Positions 6,766 to 17,318 are shown, numbered from the stretch's first letter. The stretch is 64,000 nucleotides of DNA from Microbacterium proteolyticum (GCF_014192415.1 NZ_JACHXY010000003.1:184227-248226), one strand, 5' to 3'. Numbers and translations: made by a program. The notes: generated by a model from the sequence alone, not told the origin.

Positions 6766-8415
6766 ATGGCTGACGGTCCCCTCATCGTGCAAAGCGACCG
6801 CACCGTCCTCCTCGAGGTCGCACACCCCCAGGCGGAGACGGCGCGGCACGAGCTCGCCATCTTCGCCGAGCTCGAGCGCGCACCCGAGCACATCCACACG
6901 TACCGCATCACGCGTCTGGGGCTATGGAACGCCCGCGCGGCAGGTCACGACGCCGACGCGATGCTCGAGACCCTCGACCGGTGGTCGCGCTTCCCCGTGC
7001 CGGCCTCGGTCAGCACCGACATCCGTGAGACGGTCAACCGTTACGGACGTCTCGTGATCGAGCGCAACGACGACAAAGAACTCGTCCTGCGCTCCACCGA
7101 TGCCGCCGTCCTCAGCGAGGTCTCGCGCAACAAGCGCATCGCGCCGCTGCTCATCGGCCACCCCACCCCCGACAGTTTCCTCGTCGACGCGTGGGCTCGC
7201 GGGCACATCAAGCAGGAGCTGCTCAAGATCGGCTGGCCGGCCGAAGACCTCGCCGGTTACACCCCCGGCACGCCGCACCCCATCGACCTCGCCGAAGACG
7301 GATGGAGCCTGCGGCCCTACCAGCGGCAGGCGGTGGACTCCTTCTCCGAGGGCGGCTCCGGTGTCGTGGTGCTTCCCTGCGGCGCCGGCAAGACCCTCGT
7401 GGGCGCGGGTGCGATGGCCGACACCCGCACCACCACGCTCATCCTCGTCACCAACACCGTCAGTGCGCGGCAGTGGCGCGACGAGCTGCTGCGGCGCACC
7501 ACCCTCACGCCCGAGGAGATCGGCGAGTACTCCGGTCAGGTCAAAGAGATCAAGCCCGTCACCATCGCGACGTACCAGATCCTCACCGCCAAGCGGAAAG
7601 GTCAGTACGCCCACCTCGCACTCCTCGACGCCCTCGACTGGGGCCTGGTGCTCTACGACGAGGTGCACCTGCTGCCCGCCCCCGTCTTCAAACTCACCGC
7701 TGACCTGCAGGCCCGGCGCCGGCTCGGACTGACCGCGACGCTGGTGCGCGAGGACGGCCGCGAGGGCGACGTCTTCAGCCTCATCGGACCGAAGCGCTTC
7801 GACGCTCCGTGGAAGGAGATCGAGGCGCAGGGCTTCATCTCCCCCGCCGCCTGCTACGAGGTGCGCATCGACCTCCCCGCCGGCGAGCGCCTCGAGTACG
7901 CGGCCGCCGCCGACGAGGACCGCTACCGTCTCGCCGCCACCGCGCCCGCGAAGATCGACGTCGCGCGTCGCCTGGTCGAACGGCATCCGGGCGAGCGCGT
8001 CCTCGTCATCGGGCAGTACCTCGACCAGATCGACGAGCTCGCCGAGGCGCTCGGCGCGCCTCAGATCACCGGGGCGACGCCGATCCCCGAGCGCGAAGAG
8101 CTGTTCCAGGGCTTCCGCGACGGCAGCATCCCCCTGCTGGTGGTGTCGAAGGTCGCCAACTTCTCGGTCGACCTGCCGGAGGCCTCCGTCGCCATCCAGG
8201 TGTCGGGCTCGTTCGGATCGCGCCAAGAAGAGGCGCAGCGTCTCGGACGACTCCTGCGACCGAAGCAGTCCAGCCACACCGCGAGCTTCTACACGCTCAT
8301 CGCGCGCGACACGGTCGATCAGGATTTCGCCCAGAACCGCCAACGGTTCCTGGCCGAGCAGGGGTACGCCTACACGATTCTGGATGCCGACGGAATCGAC
8401 GCCGCGGCGGCCTGA
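6766..8415 (+). CDS. DNA repair helicase of the XPB/Ssl2 family
   Basis: A 549-residue SF2 helicase. The order is an N-terminal damage-recognition-like region (1-175), RecA-like domain 1 with the Q-like motif RPYQRQAV, Walker A PCGAGKT at 204-210 and Walker B DEVH near 300 followed by LGLTATLVREDGREGD (motif III plus the RED motif typical of XPB), then RecA-like domain 2 with GERVLVIGQYLDQIDELAE and the motif VI region QRLGRLLRPK. Bacterial XPB proteins unwind DNA 3-prime to 5-prime; their place in bacterial repair is not settled. Its neighbour at 4981 is a likely accessory partner. Confidence 0.9.
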   Translation: MADGPLIVQSDRTVLLEVAHPQAETARHELAIFAELERAPEHIHTYRITRLGLWNARAAGHDADAMLETLDRWSRFPVPASVSTDIRETVNRYGRLVIERNDDKELVLRSTDAAVLSEVSRNKRIAPLLIGHPTPDSFLVDAWARGHIKQELLKIGWPAEDLAGYTPGTPHPIDLAEDGWSLRPYQRQAVDSFSEGGSGVVVLPCGAGKTLVGAGAMADTRTTTLILVTNTVSARQWRDELLRRTTLTPEEIGEYSGQVKEIKPVTIATYQILTAKRKGQYAHLALLDALDWGLVLYDEVHLLPAPVFKLTADLQARRRLGLTATLVREDGREGDVFSLIGPKRFDAPWKEIEAQGFISPAACYEVRIDLPAGERLEYAAAADEDRYRLAATAPAKIDVARRLVERHPGERVLVIGQYLDQIDELAEALGAPQITGATPIPEREELFQGFRDGSIPLLVVSKVANFSVDLPEASVAIQVSGSFGSRQEEAQRLGRLLRPKQSSHTASFYTLIARDTVDQDFAQNRQRFLAEQGYAYTILDADGIDAAAA

Positions 8416-8472
8416 TCCATAGCAGGGCGCGCCCATCGGTTCCATATCCAGCGGATTGCTGGGTCGGGTCAC

Positions 8473-8478
8473 GATAAT
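8473..8478 (+). promoter_or_regulatory. -10 hexamer of the response regulator gene (leaderless)
   Basis: GATAAT, 6 nt before ATG 8485; no ribosome-binding site. Confidence 0.5.
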
Positions 8479-8484
8479 GAGGTC

Positions 8485-9177
8485 ATGACAGCACCTCGCA
8501 TCCTCGTCGTCGACGACGAACCGAACATCCGCGACCTGCTCATCACGAGCCTGCGCTTCGCCGGGTTCCAGGTGCGTGCCGTCGCCAACGGCGCGCAGAC
8601 GATCTCGGCCGTGCTCGAGGAGGAACCCGACCTCATCGTGCTCGACGTGATGCTCCCCGACATGAACGGCTTCAGTGTCACCAAGCGTCTTCGCGGCGCC
8701 GGTTACACCGCGCCCATCCTGTTCCTGACGGCGAAGGACGAGACCGAAGACAAGATCGAGGGCCTGAACGCCGGGGGCGACGACTACGTCACCAAGCCGT
8801 TCAGCCTCGACGAGATCGTCGCCCGCATCCAGGCGATCCTCCGCCGCACCATGCAGGCCGACGAGGAGTCCATCATCCGCACGGGCGAACTCACGATGGA
8901 TCAAGACACCCACGACGTCAGCGTCGGCGATGTGTCGATCGATCTCAGCCCGACCGAGTTCAAGCTCCTGCGCTATCTCATGCTCAACCCCAACCGCGTG
9001 CTGTCGAAGGCGCAGATCCTCGACCACGTCTGGGAGTACGACTTCAACGGAGACGCCGGCATCGTCGAGAGCTACATCTCGTACCTCCGCCGCAAGATCG
9101 ACCCGCACTCCTCCGAGCCGCTGATCCAGACCAAGCGCGGCTTCGGCTACATGCTGAAGTCGGGCAAGACCGCCTGA
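8485..9177 (+). CDS. OmpR-family response regulator
   Basis: A 230-residue DNA-binding regulator. Receiver domain 1 to about 120 with the acidic pocket (VVDDE), the phospho-acceptor Asp in LIVLDVMLPDMNG (about D55) and the conserved Lys in YVTKPF; C-terminal winged helix from about 130, ending KRGFGYMLK. It is paired with the histidine kinase starting 16 bp downstream. It resembles the TcrX/PrrA-like branch, but the signal and targets cannot be inferred. Confidence 0.9.
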   Translation: MTAPRILVVDDEPNIRDLLITSLRFAGFQVRAVANGAQTISAVLEEEPDLIVLDVMLPDMNGFSVTKRLRGAGYTAPILFLTAKDETEDKIEGLNAGGDDYVTKPFSLDEIVARIQAILRRTMQADEESIIRTGELTMDQDTHDVSVGDVSIDLSPTEFKLLRYLMLNPNRVLSKAQILDHVWEYDFNGDAGIVESYISYLRRKIDPHSSEPLIQTKRGFGYMLKSGKTA

Positions 9178-9193
9178 CGAGAAGGCATCTGCC

Positions 9194-10993
9194 CTGTCGC
9201 ATCCTGACGATTCCCTCACGCGCTGGTGGCGCGGCCTGAGCCTTCGCACCAAGGTCACCGGCGTCACCGTCATGCTCCTGGCGATCGGTTTGTTCACGGC
9301 CGGCATCGGCACCATGGTGTTCCTGCGGACGACCCTGGTGAACAACCTCGACGAGCAGCTCGCTCAGCAGGCGGCCGGCAACATCGCCGACAGCGTCTTC
9401 ACGATGACGCCCATCGACGGCCAGGTCGTGTTCTCGCAGATCGAGAACGCGCCGCAGATCGGTTCGATGGTCGTCGTCTACGGCCCCGACGGCGAGCGCA
9501 AGGCGTTCTACAACGGCACGGCATCCCAGACTCTTCCCGAGTTGCCGTCGACGTTCACGGTCGAGCAGACGTACAGCCAGATCGATCGGCGCATCGAGCT
9601 GCACGAGGGTGATTCCGGTCAGCATTTCCTGGCCCGGGTCGGCGTGCTGCAGGTCAACGGCAGCTCGGGCGTCTACACGCAGATGGTGATCCAGCCGCTC
9701 GCGACGACCGATCGCATCGTCGCCGCCTACATCGGCATCTACGCCTTCGTGGCCCTGCTCATCCTCATCGCGACCGCCCTGCTCACCCGATGGCTCGTGA
9801 CGCTGGCGTTCCGCAACCTCCGCCAGGTCGAGACGACCGCGATGGACATCGCCGCCGGCGACTTCAGCCAGCGCCTCACCGACATCGTCCCCGACACCGA
9901 GGTGGGCCGGCTCAAGACGGCCATCAACGCGATGCTCGCGCGCATCGACGGCGCCCTCGGTCAACGGGATGCCACCGTGCGGCAGATGCGCCGGTTCATC
10001 GGTGACGCCAGCCACGAACTGCGCACCCCTCTCGTGACCATGCGCGGATACGCCGAGTTGTACCGGATGGGCGCGATCCGCTCGGACGAGGATGTCGCGC
10101 AGTCGATGGAGCGCATCGAGAAGGAAGCCATCCGCATGGGTGCGCTCGTCGAGGATCTGCTCGCCCTCGCGCGTCTCGACGAGCGACGCGACGTGACCAT
10201 CACCCCGCTCGACCTGCGTCCGATCGCCCGCGATGCGGCCCTCGATCTGCGGGTCACCTCGCCCCAGCGAGAGGTGACGGTCGACGACACCACCTCGCGC
10301 GACGAGATCGTGCTGCCCACCATCACTCTCGACCCGCTGCTGGATGCCGGCGGGGATCCCTCGACGGCCGCGAGCCGCCGTCGCGCCGCCCCGACTACGT
10401 CGGCCATGGCCATCGCGGGGGCGACCCTGTCACGGCTTCGACGCAAGCCCAGGGAGGTCGCCGAGTCGCCGTCCCCGGCTGCTGACGCCGCCCCCGCCGC
10501 GGCACCCACACCCCCGACAGGTGTGGTCCGCACGCCCGCGCGGATCGCGCCGATCGTGCTGGGAGATGAGAACAAGGTGCGCCAGGTGGTGGCGAACCTC
10601 CTCGGGAACGCCCGCCGGTTCACCGGTGACGACTCTCCGATCGGCCTTCGCGTCGGCGTCGACGTCGAGAGCGACATGGGGTGGATCGAGATCATCGACC
10701 ACGGCGAGGGCGTTCCGGAGCAGATCCGCGATCAGATTTTCCAGCGCTTCTGGCGCGCCGACACCTCTCGCACCCGCGAGACGGGCGGGTCGGGCCTCGG
10801 TCTGTCGATCGTGGCATCCATCGTCGACCTGCTGCACGGAACGGTCGAGGTGGTCGACACGCCGGGAGGTGGTGCGACCTTCCGTGTCTCGCTCCCCCTG
10901 GCCGACCGCCGCGATGCCCAGGAGCACGCGCTCATCGAGACGCAGCCCCTCGAGCGTCTCCCCGACGGCTATCGGCCCGAGCCGACCGCCTGA
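9194..10993 (+). CDS. Sensor histidine kinase, probable CTG start, with a Pro/Ala-rich insertion
   Basis: Partner of the upstream response regulator. Domains: a short cytoplasmic start, TM1 at about 25-45, an extracellular sensor of about 135 residues, TM2 at about 175-200, HAMP, HisKA with the phospho-acceptor His274 (GDASHELRTPL), then HATPase with the N box (ANLLGNARRF) and G boxes (DHGEGVP, GSGLGLSI). Between HisKA and HATPase there is an unusual low-complexity stretch of about 70 residues rich in Pro, Ala and Arg (about 380-450). The first canonical start, ATG 9272, falls inside TM1. In-frame codons run back to CTG 9194 after an AGAAGG site and encode the expected WWRGLSLRTK pre-TM motif, so I place the start there. 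Confidence 0.8.
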   Translation: MSHPDDSLTRWWRGLSLRTKVTGVTVMLLAIGLFTAGIGTMVFLRTTLVNNLDEQLAQQAAGNIADSVFTMTPIDGQVVFSQIENAPQIGSMVVVYGPDGERKAFYNGTASQTLPELPSTFTVEQTYSQIDRRIELHEGDSGQHFLARVGVLQVNGSSGVYTQMVIQPLATTDRIVAAYIGIYAFVALLILIATALLTRWLVTLAFRNLRQVETTAMDIAAGDFSQRLTDIVPDTEVGRLKTAINAMLARIDGALGQRDATVRQMRRFIGDASHELRTPLVTMRGYAELYRMGAIRSDEDVAQSMERIEKEAIRMGALVEDLLALARLDERRDVTITPLDLRPIARDAALDLRVTSPQREVTVDDTTSRDEIVLPTITLDPLLDAGGDPSTAASRRRAAPTTSAMAIAGATLSRLRRKPREVAESPSPAADAAPAAAPTPPTGVVRTPARIAPIVLGDENKVRQVVANLLGNARRFTGDDSPIGLRVGVDVESDMGWIEIIDHGEGVPEQIRDQIFQRFWRADTSRTRETGGSGLGLSIVASIVDLLHGTVEVVDTPGGGATFRVSLPLADRRDAQEHALIETQPLERLPDGYRPEPTA

Positions 10994-11190
10994 CGACGCG
11001 GGACCCCGCGCGGGGCGTCGAGAGCGGAGGACATCCGGGCGGAGGAGGATCTTCCGGTGAGGATCCTTCCTCCCGTCCCGGAATCTCCTCCGCCTCGCCT
11101 CCAGAGGTGGAGTGTCTGCGACGCGTCACCCGGCGGGGCAGGGCGTGCCGGATGCACACGCGGAACCCTCACGAGAACCCCGCCGCACAC

Positions 11191-11226
11191 GCAGAACGCC
11201 CCCTCCCGAAGGAGGGGGCGTTCTGC
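11191..11226. terminator. Bidirectional terminator between the histidine kinase and groEL
   Basis: A perfect 16-bp stem (11191-11206 with 11211-11226) with a CGAA tetraloop between two convergent genes. A weaker imperfect hairpin (about 11041-11072) lies nearer the kinase stop. Nothing else is seen in the 249-bp gap 10994-11242. Confidence 0.75.
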
Positions 11227-11242
11227 TGACGTCAGGCGTGGA

Positions 11243-12928
<1,686 letters not shown>

Positions 12929-12930
12929 TC

Positions 12931-12959
12931 ATTCTGGCACTCGACCCTGGGGAGTGCAA
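12931..12959 (-). promoter_or_regulatory. groEL promoter (-35 TTGCAC, -10 CAGAAT)
   Basis: On the minus strand TTGCAC (12954-12959) and CAGAAT (12931-12936) are separated by 17 bp. The whole promoter lies under CIRCE 2, and the predicted start falls in CIRCE 1. Confidence 0.65.
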
Positions 12960-12960
12960 G
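12934..12960 (-). promoter_or_regulatory. CIRCE operator 2
   Basis: CTGGCACTC, nine-base spacer, GAGTGCAAG: a slightly degenerate CIRCE 6 bp from the first, overlapping the -35 and -10 boxes. Confidence 0.82.
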
Positions 12961-12983
12961 CCACCGAACGCCCGTGAAACGAC

Positions 12984-13022
12984 GAACGCCGCGGCATCCG
13001 GAACTCGGATGCCGCGGCGTTC
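12984..13022 (-). terminator. Terminator after the cspA-type gene
   Basis: A perfect 17-bp stem (12984-13000 with 13006-13022) and a 5-nt loop, 10 bp past the stop of the cold shock gene. It also isolates the groEL promoter from read-through. Confidence 0.7.
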
Positions 13023-13032
13023 GATCCAGCAC

Positions 13033-13233
13033 TCAGGCCAGACGCACGGACTCCGCCTGCGGTCCCTTCTGACCGCTGCCGACGGTGAACTCGACGGCCT
13101 GACCCTCTTCGAGGACACGGAAGCCCGACATCTCGATGCTCGAGTAGTGGACGAACACGTCCTGCCCGTCAGCGACGGTGATGAAGCCGAAACCCTTCTC
13201 GGCGTTGAACCATTTGACAGTGCCCTGCGTCAT
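13033..13233 (-). CDS. Cold shock protein CspA family
   Basis: A 66-residue stand-alone cold-shock domain with both RNA-binding motifs (KGFGFI near 14-19, VFVHY near 27-31). Start at 13233 with an AGGAG site. Expected to act as an RNA chaperone. The 129-bp upstream gap (13234-13362) should hold its promoter and leader; a TTGACG at its far end is one candidate -35, but I cannot fix the -10. Confidence 0.93.
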   Translation of the reverse strand: MTQGTVKWFNAEKGFGFITVADGQDVFVHYSSIEMSGFRVLEEGQAVEFTVGSGQKGPQAESVRLA

Positions 13234-13362
13234 GCGAATCTCCTGTTGCTGAACGACGAGGTCATCGTAAGCACGGAGAGCGCCCCCGGATCAGGGTTCG
13301 AACGCATTGTTGACGCGCGTGCCGTCAAGTTGTTACTCCGCGGAAACACGCGGCCACGCGGG

Positions 13363-13965
13363 TCAGGATGCGGGTGACTCCGACGCCTGACCGGCAGCGC
13401 GATCGAGGCCGATCACGACGATCAGCCGCTTGACCGCACTCTCGTCGTCGGGGGTGCCGGGGTCATCGGTCGGCTGCAGGAAATCGCTCTGCGCCACCTC
13501 GGCACCGCCGATCGCCTGGGCCAGCCCCTCGGCGGCCGCCTCGTCGCTCTCGCGGAGGTAGAAGACGGTCGTCTGAGCGAAGTCGGTGGTGTCGGAATCG
13601 CCCGTCTCGACGCCGTCCCCCGGCCACCCGGCGGCGATGATCGTGTCGCGCAACGACCCCGCCAACCCCTCGTCGGCGGTGCCGTTGAGCACGACGACCG
13701 CATACGACTGGTCGACCACGGCGGGCGTGGTGACCTCGGCTGTGGGCACGGGGGTCGCGGCGTCGTCGGGACCGAGCGAGATGCGCCCCGACACGACGAG
13801 GGTGGCGAAGATGCCCGCGATGATCAGGACGAGCGTGGCGATGGCCGCCCACAGGAACACGATCCATCCGCGCAACCGGGGGTTCTCGGCCCGGTGGGCG
13901 CCGATTCGGCCGGAGGGATCGGGCAGGTCGTCGAAGCGATCCCGAGGGAAGGTCGATCTGGCCAT
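13363..13965 (-). CDS. LytR C-terminal domain protein, membrane-anchored
   Basis: A 200-residue protein with a cytoplasmic N-terminus (1-33), one membrane helix (about 34-60) and an exported LytR_C-type domain (about 85-180, starting YAVVVLNGTADEGLAGSLRD). This domain occurs at the end of LytR-CpsA-Psr wall-polymer ligases but here stands alone; it is thought to act in cell-wall assembly. Leaderless promoter at 13972-13977. The DUF3263 gene ends 35 bp upstream. Confidence 0.82.
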   Translation of the reverse strand: MARSTFPRDRFDDLPDPSGRIGAHRAENPRLRGWIVFLWAAIATLVLIIAGIFATLVVSGRISLGPDDAATPVPTAEVTTPAVVDQSYAVVVLNGTADEGLAGSLRDTIIAAGWPGDGVETGDSDTTDFAQTTVFYLRESDEAAAEGLAQAIGGAEVAQSDFLQPTDDPGTPDDESAVKRLIVVIGLDRAAGQASESPAS

Positions 13966-13971
13966 TGGACG

Positions 13972-13977
13972 ATGCTA
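13972..13977 (-). promoter_or_regulatory. -10 hexamer of the LytR_C gene (leaderless)
   Basis: TAGCAT on the minus strand, 6 nt before ATG 13965. Same hexamer and spacing as gpmA. Confidence 0.55.
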
Positions 13978-14000
13978 TCGGTCGGAGCCTGGCCGCTCCG

Positions 14001-14255
14001 TCAGCGGGACGCCGCCCGACCGAGCCTCGACCGGAGCCGGTCGGCGGCCTCGTCGCGACGGCGCCGGAGGCGGCGCACCAGCATGGGGTCGTGGGCGAGG
14101 GCATCGGGGGTGTCGATCAGGCGGCCGAGCACCTGGTAGTACCGGGCGGGCGTCAGGCCGAACTCGGCGCGGATCGCCTCTTCTTTCGCCCCCGCATGGC
14201 GCCGCCATTCACCCTCGAAGGCGAGGAAGGCGAGTTCGCGGTCCGACAGAGTCAC
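14001..14255 (-). CDS. DUF3263 domain protein
   Basis: An 84-residue basic, helical protein with the DUF3263 signature (ELAFLAFEGEWRRHAGAKE, then FGLTPARYYQVLGRLID, a helix-turn-helix-like segment). GTG start at 14255. Conserved in actinobacteria; likely nucleic-acid binding but unproven. It lies 9 bp after the DUF2332 gene, so both are probably one transcript. Confidence 0.82.
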   Translation of the reverse strand: MTLSDRELAFLAFEGEWRRHAGAKEEAIRAEFGLTPARYYQVLGRLIDTPDALAHDPMLVRRLRRRRDEAADRLRSRLGRAASR

Positions 14256-14264
14256 GTTTCCACG

Positions 14265-15254
14265 TTAAGGGCGGGCCGCGTCGGATCCGGGATGCCACGC
14301 CACCCACGCGCCCAGAGGATCCACCTCCGCGACCACGTCACCGTCGAGCGCCAGCGAGAAGCCTCCCCGCACCGACTCGACGGGCCGCGTCCAGCCGTCA
14401 TGGAGCCCCGACGCGTCGAGGGTGATCCATCGTCCCGCCGCACGGGCGGCCGCGATCACGGCCGCGCGCCGGATACGGGGAACGTGCGCGAGGACGCCGG
14501 GGGTCGTCACGACCAGGGTGGCATCGCGCGGCGCGCGGGCGGCGAGGGCCGGGAGCGCGTCGGCCCCGTCACCGGCGATGAGCAGCGGCGGGTCGGCCGC
14601 GGCGATGTCGAGCGCGCCGACGATGCGCTCCCGCCGCCCCTCCTCCCCCGGCCACACCAGACCCGTGAGCCACGCCCGGTCTTCGGCTCGGCGTGCGTCG
14701 AGCGGGTTCAGATCGATGCCCGCCCGCCACACCACCTGCGGCATCCGCATCTCCGGCGCACCCTCCAGCACGCTGTCGAGCACGACCGGGCTCGCCCCGT
14801 CGGCGGGGTCCAGCGCGAGGATGTCCGCGCCGCGTCGGTAGCGGTACGAGTAACGGTCGGGGTAGAGGCAGAGCCCCGCGCTCGCCCCCACCTCGAGCAG
14901 GGCGATGGGCCCCTCGATCAGCGACAGCGCCGGCAGCAGCGCAGCGCAGCGCAGCGGCTCGTTCGTCTGCACGCTCCGACGCCCGCACTCGGCTGCGATC
15001 GCATCGGCGTGGGACACGACCCACGACGCCCAGGCGTCGAGGTCGCTCATCGGGGCGCCGAGCACGCGGAGGACGGCGAAGACGAGCGGAGGCTGACGTC
15101 GCGTCTCGACGATGCCCGCGAGCGAGGTCGCCACCGCGGGGTCGTCGACCACCCGGCGCGCCCACGCCTCGTACACGGCGGATCGACCGGGCGCCTCCTC
15201 GCGGGCGAAGCGCCCGAACCTCTCGACGACGGCGGTCACGGCATCCTGATCCAT
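14265..15254 (-). CDS. DUF2332 family protein (methyltransferase-like fold)
   Basis: A 329-residue protein of a family common in actinobacteria and of unknown function. The visible core LIEGPIALLEVGASAGLCLY resembles the glycine-rich SAM-binding loop of class I methyltransferases, and LLIAGDGADALPALAARA is another conserved patch. ATG 15254 has a CATAAT hexamer 7 nt upstream and no ribosome site, so the mRNA is probably leaderless. Divergent from msrB. Confidence 0.78.
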   Translation of the reverse strand: MDQDAVTAVVERFGRFAREEAPGRSAVYEAWARRVVDDPAVATSLAGIVETRRQPPLVFAVLRVLGAPMSDLDAWASWVVSHADAIAAECGRRSVQTNEPLRCAALLPALSLIEGPIALLEVGASAGLCLYPDRYSYRYRRGADILALDPADGASPVVLDSVLEGAPEMRMPQVVWRAGIDLNPLDARRAEDRAWLTGLVWPGEEGRRERIVGALDIAAADPPLLIAGDGADALPALAARAPRDATLVVTTPGVLAHVPRIRRAAVIAAARAAGRWITLDASGLHDGWTRPVESVRGGFSLALDGDVVAEVDPLGAWVAWHPGSDAARP

Positions 15255-15261
15255 CCCGCAG

Positions 15262-15267
15262 ATTATG
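15262..15267 (-). promoter_or_regulatory. -10 hexamer of the DUF2332 gene (leaderless)
   Basis: CATAAT on the minus strand, 7 nt before ATG 15254. Confidence 0.5.
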
Positions 15268-15327
15268 CCGGGCCGACCTGACCGCTCCCGGGCACGACAG
15301 AATGGATGCCGGAGAAGGGAAGTTTCC

Positions 15328-15735
15328 ATGACTTACGCCGTCGACAAGTCCGACGACCAGTGGCGCGAAGAGCTGACGCCCGAGCAGTACGCGGTGCTCC
15401 GCCAGGCCGGCACCGAGCGCGCCTGGACGGGTGAGCTGCTCGACGAGAGCCGCGCCGGTTTCTACACCTGTGCCGCGTGCGGTGCGGAGCTGTTCCAGAG
15501 CGGGACGAAGTTCGACTCGCACTGCGGGTGGCCGAGCTTCTACGAATCGGTGCGCCCCGAGGCCGTCGAGCTGATCGACGACAGCAGCCACGGCATGCAG
15601 CGCACCGAGGTGCGCTGCGCCACCTGCGGCTCGCACCTGGGGCACGTGTTCCCCGACGGCTTCGGCACGCCGACCGGCGACCGCTACTGCATGAACTCGC
15701 TGTCGCTGAGCTTCACCCCGGAAGACAAGGCGTGA
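15328..15735 (+). CDS. msrB: Peptide-methionine (R)-S-oxide reductase MsrB
   Basis: Reduces methionine-R-sulfoxide in proteins. The 135-residue protein carries two CxxC zinc pairs (CAAC near 47-50, CATC near 96-99), the FDSHCGWPSFYES substrate motif and the catalytic Cys in RYCMNSLSL. A GGAGAAGGGA ribosome site precedes ATG 15328. The stop overlaps the next gene by 4 bp. Confidence 0.95.
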   Translation: MTYAVDKSDDQWREELTPEQYAVLRQAGTERAWTGELLDESRAGFYTCAACGAELFQSGTKFDSHCGWPSFYESVRPEAVELIDDSSHGMQRTEVRCATCGSHLGHVFPDGFGTPTGDRYCMNSLSLSFTPEDKA

Positions 15736-16301
15736 GCGCACTCGAGGCGATGCGCGACCGCCGGTCGTGGTCGAAGGTCACCGACCTCGCCCCCACCGGA
15801 CCCGAACTCGAGGCGTTCGTGGCCGCGGCCGGACGCGTCGCCGACCACAAGACGCTGCGCCCCTGGCGCATCATCGAGATCCGCGGCAGCGACCGCGACC
15901 TGCTGGCTCGTGCGCTGAACAAGGCCGACGGCAAGCGCGGATACTCCTCGAAGCCGCGTCGTGCACCCCTGATCATCGCGCTGGTGGCGGACGTGTCGTC
16001 GAAGAAGATCCCCGCGTGGGAGCAGGAGGCGGCGGCATCCGGTGTCGCCCACATGCTCAGCCTCGTGCTCGACGAGGCGGGCTTCGGCGTGTTCTGGCGC
16101 ACCGACGACAACACCCGCAGCAAGGCGCTCGCGAAAGCGCACGGTCTGCACAAGGGCGAGGTGCTGCTCGGGTGGCTCTACGTCGGCGGCAAGCCGCAGC
16201 GCTCGCGCCCGGTGCGCCGCAAGACCGTGGATGCCGCGAAGCACATCTCGCGCATGCCCGGGGGCAAGAAGGGCCGCAAGGTCGACGACGTCTCGCTCTG
16301 A
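15732..16301 (+). CDS. Nitroreductase family protein
   Basis: A 189-residue FMN-type nitroreductase homologue: N-terminal MRDRRSWSKVTD (Arg motif for FMN phosphate), HKTLRPWRIIEIRG, and a conserved helix GVAHMLSLVLDEAGFGVFWR. The GTG start overlaps the msrB stop (GTGA), so translation is coupled. Substrate unknown; the msrB link suggests oxidative-stress or redox duty. The C-terminal end is very basic (RMPGGKKGRKVDD). Confidence 0.82.
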   Translation: MSALEAMRDRRSWSKVTDLAPTGPELEAFVAAAGRVADHKTLRPWRIIEIRGSDRDLLARALNKADGKRGYSSKPRRAPLIIALVADVSSKKIPAWEQEAAASGVAHMLSLVLDEAGFGVFWRTDDNTRSKALAKAHGLHKGEVLLGWLYVGGKPQRSRPVRRKTVDAAKHISRMPGGKKGRKVDDVSL

Positions 16302-16316
16302 GATACACGCGTTCAG

Positions 16317-16354
16317 CGACGCCGCCCGGGGGTTTCCTCCGGGCGGCGGCGTCG
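16317..16354. terminator. Terminator between the nitroreductase and DMT transporter genes
   Basis: A GC-rich hairpin (core stem 16321-16329 with 16339-16347, loop rich in T) between convergent genes. Confidence 0.65.
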
Positions 16355-16376
16355 TCCGGGGGCGGCGGGAGGACCC

Positions 16377-17318
16377 TCAGCCGCGTCGACGCCGCCAGGG
16401 CACCGCCGCGACGACGACCCCGGCGATGGCGACCGACGCCGCGAGCACGGCGACCGCCGTGGCGGGCGCCGCCGGAGCGGGCCACGCCGCGTCGAGCAGC
16501 ACCGAGGTGGTGAGGAGCCCGACGACCGACCCGAGGCCCAGCAGCAGCACTCCCGTGCGACGCACGACCACCGACGACAAGAAGATGTAGATCACGCCCA
16601 CGGCACCGCCGCTGTACAGCCATGGTTCCGTCGGCACCGCGCGGGGGGCTCCGACGACGGCGACGTGCACGGCCGCCGCGACGAGCAGCACCGCGGTGCC
16701 GCCGACGAAGTTCACCAGCGTCGCTGTCAGGGGGCTCTCCACCCGTATGCGCAGGCGCCCGTTCGTACCCTGCTGCCAGGCCACTCCCGCCCCCGCGAGG
16801 GCGGGGACGACGAGCATCCACAGGGGTACGCCTCCGAGGGCGTCCCCCGACAAGCACACGACCACCCCGGCGATGGCCAGCGCCGCACCGACGAGTCGGC
16901 GCACGGTGACGGGCACGATACCCGCCGGGCCGTACCCCACTCGGTCGAGGATGAGCCCGCCGGTGGTCTGTCCCGCGACGAAGCCGACCGTGAACAGCGC
17001 GACGCCGATGGTTGCGACCGTCAGCCCCTGACTCGCGACCGTGAAGGCCCCCGCCAGACCGCCCAGCAGCATCCACGGTGGAATCGAGCGAGACCGGATG
17101 CCGGTGACCAGGCGGCGCAGACCGCCCCGGCCCTCAGGCAGCGCGGCCGACAGGACGAGCAGAATGACGAGCCCCGAACTGAACGAGACGGCGGCGGCCA
17201 CGATGCCGTCGCCGAGCTCGGCGCCCAGGGTGCCGTTGATGCGCGCCTGCACGGCGGTGAGGGCGCCGATGAGCACCGCTCCCCCGACGGCCACGCCGAC
17301 CGCACCCCGTTCCGACAC
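16377..17318 (-). CDS. DMT family transporter (YdcZ/DUF606 type)
   Basis: A 313-residue integral membrane protein with about ten helices arranged as two repeats of a five-helix unit, each starting with a Gly/Ala-rich segment (AVLIGALTAVQARINGTLGAEL and the later LVNFVGGTAVLLVAAAV). This matches the DUF606/YdcZ branch of the drug/metabolite transporter superfamily. GTG 17318 is chosen for its GAGGGGG ribosome site. Substrate unknown. Confidence 0.82.
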   Translation of the reverse strand: MSERGAVGVAVGGAVLIGALTAVQARINGTLGAELGDGIVAAAVSFSSGLVILLVLSAALPEGRGGLRRLVTGIRSRSIPPWMLLGGLAGAFTVASQGLTVATIGVALFTVGFVAGQTTGGLILDRVGYGPAGIVPVTVRRLVGAALAIAGVVVCLSGDALGGVPLWMLVVPALAGAGVAWQQGTNGRLRIRVESPLTATLVNFVGGTAVLLVAAAVHVAVVGAPRAVPTEPWLYSGGAVGVIYIFLSSVVVRRTGVLLLGLGSVVGLLTTSVLLDAAWPAPAAPATAVAVLAASVAIAGVVVAAVPWRRRRG

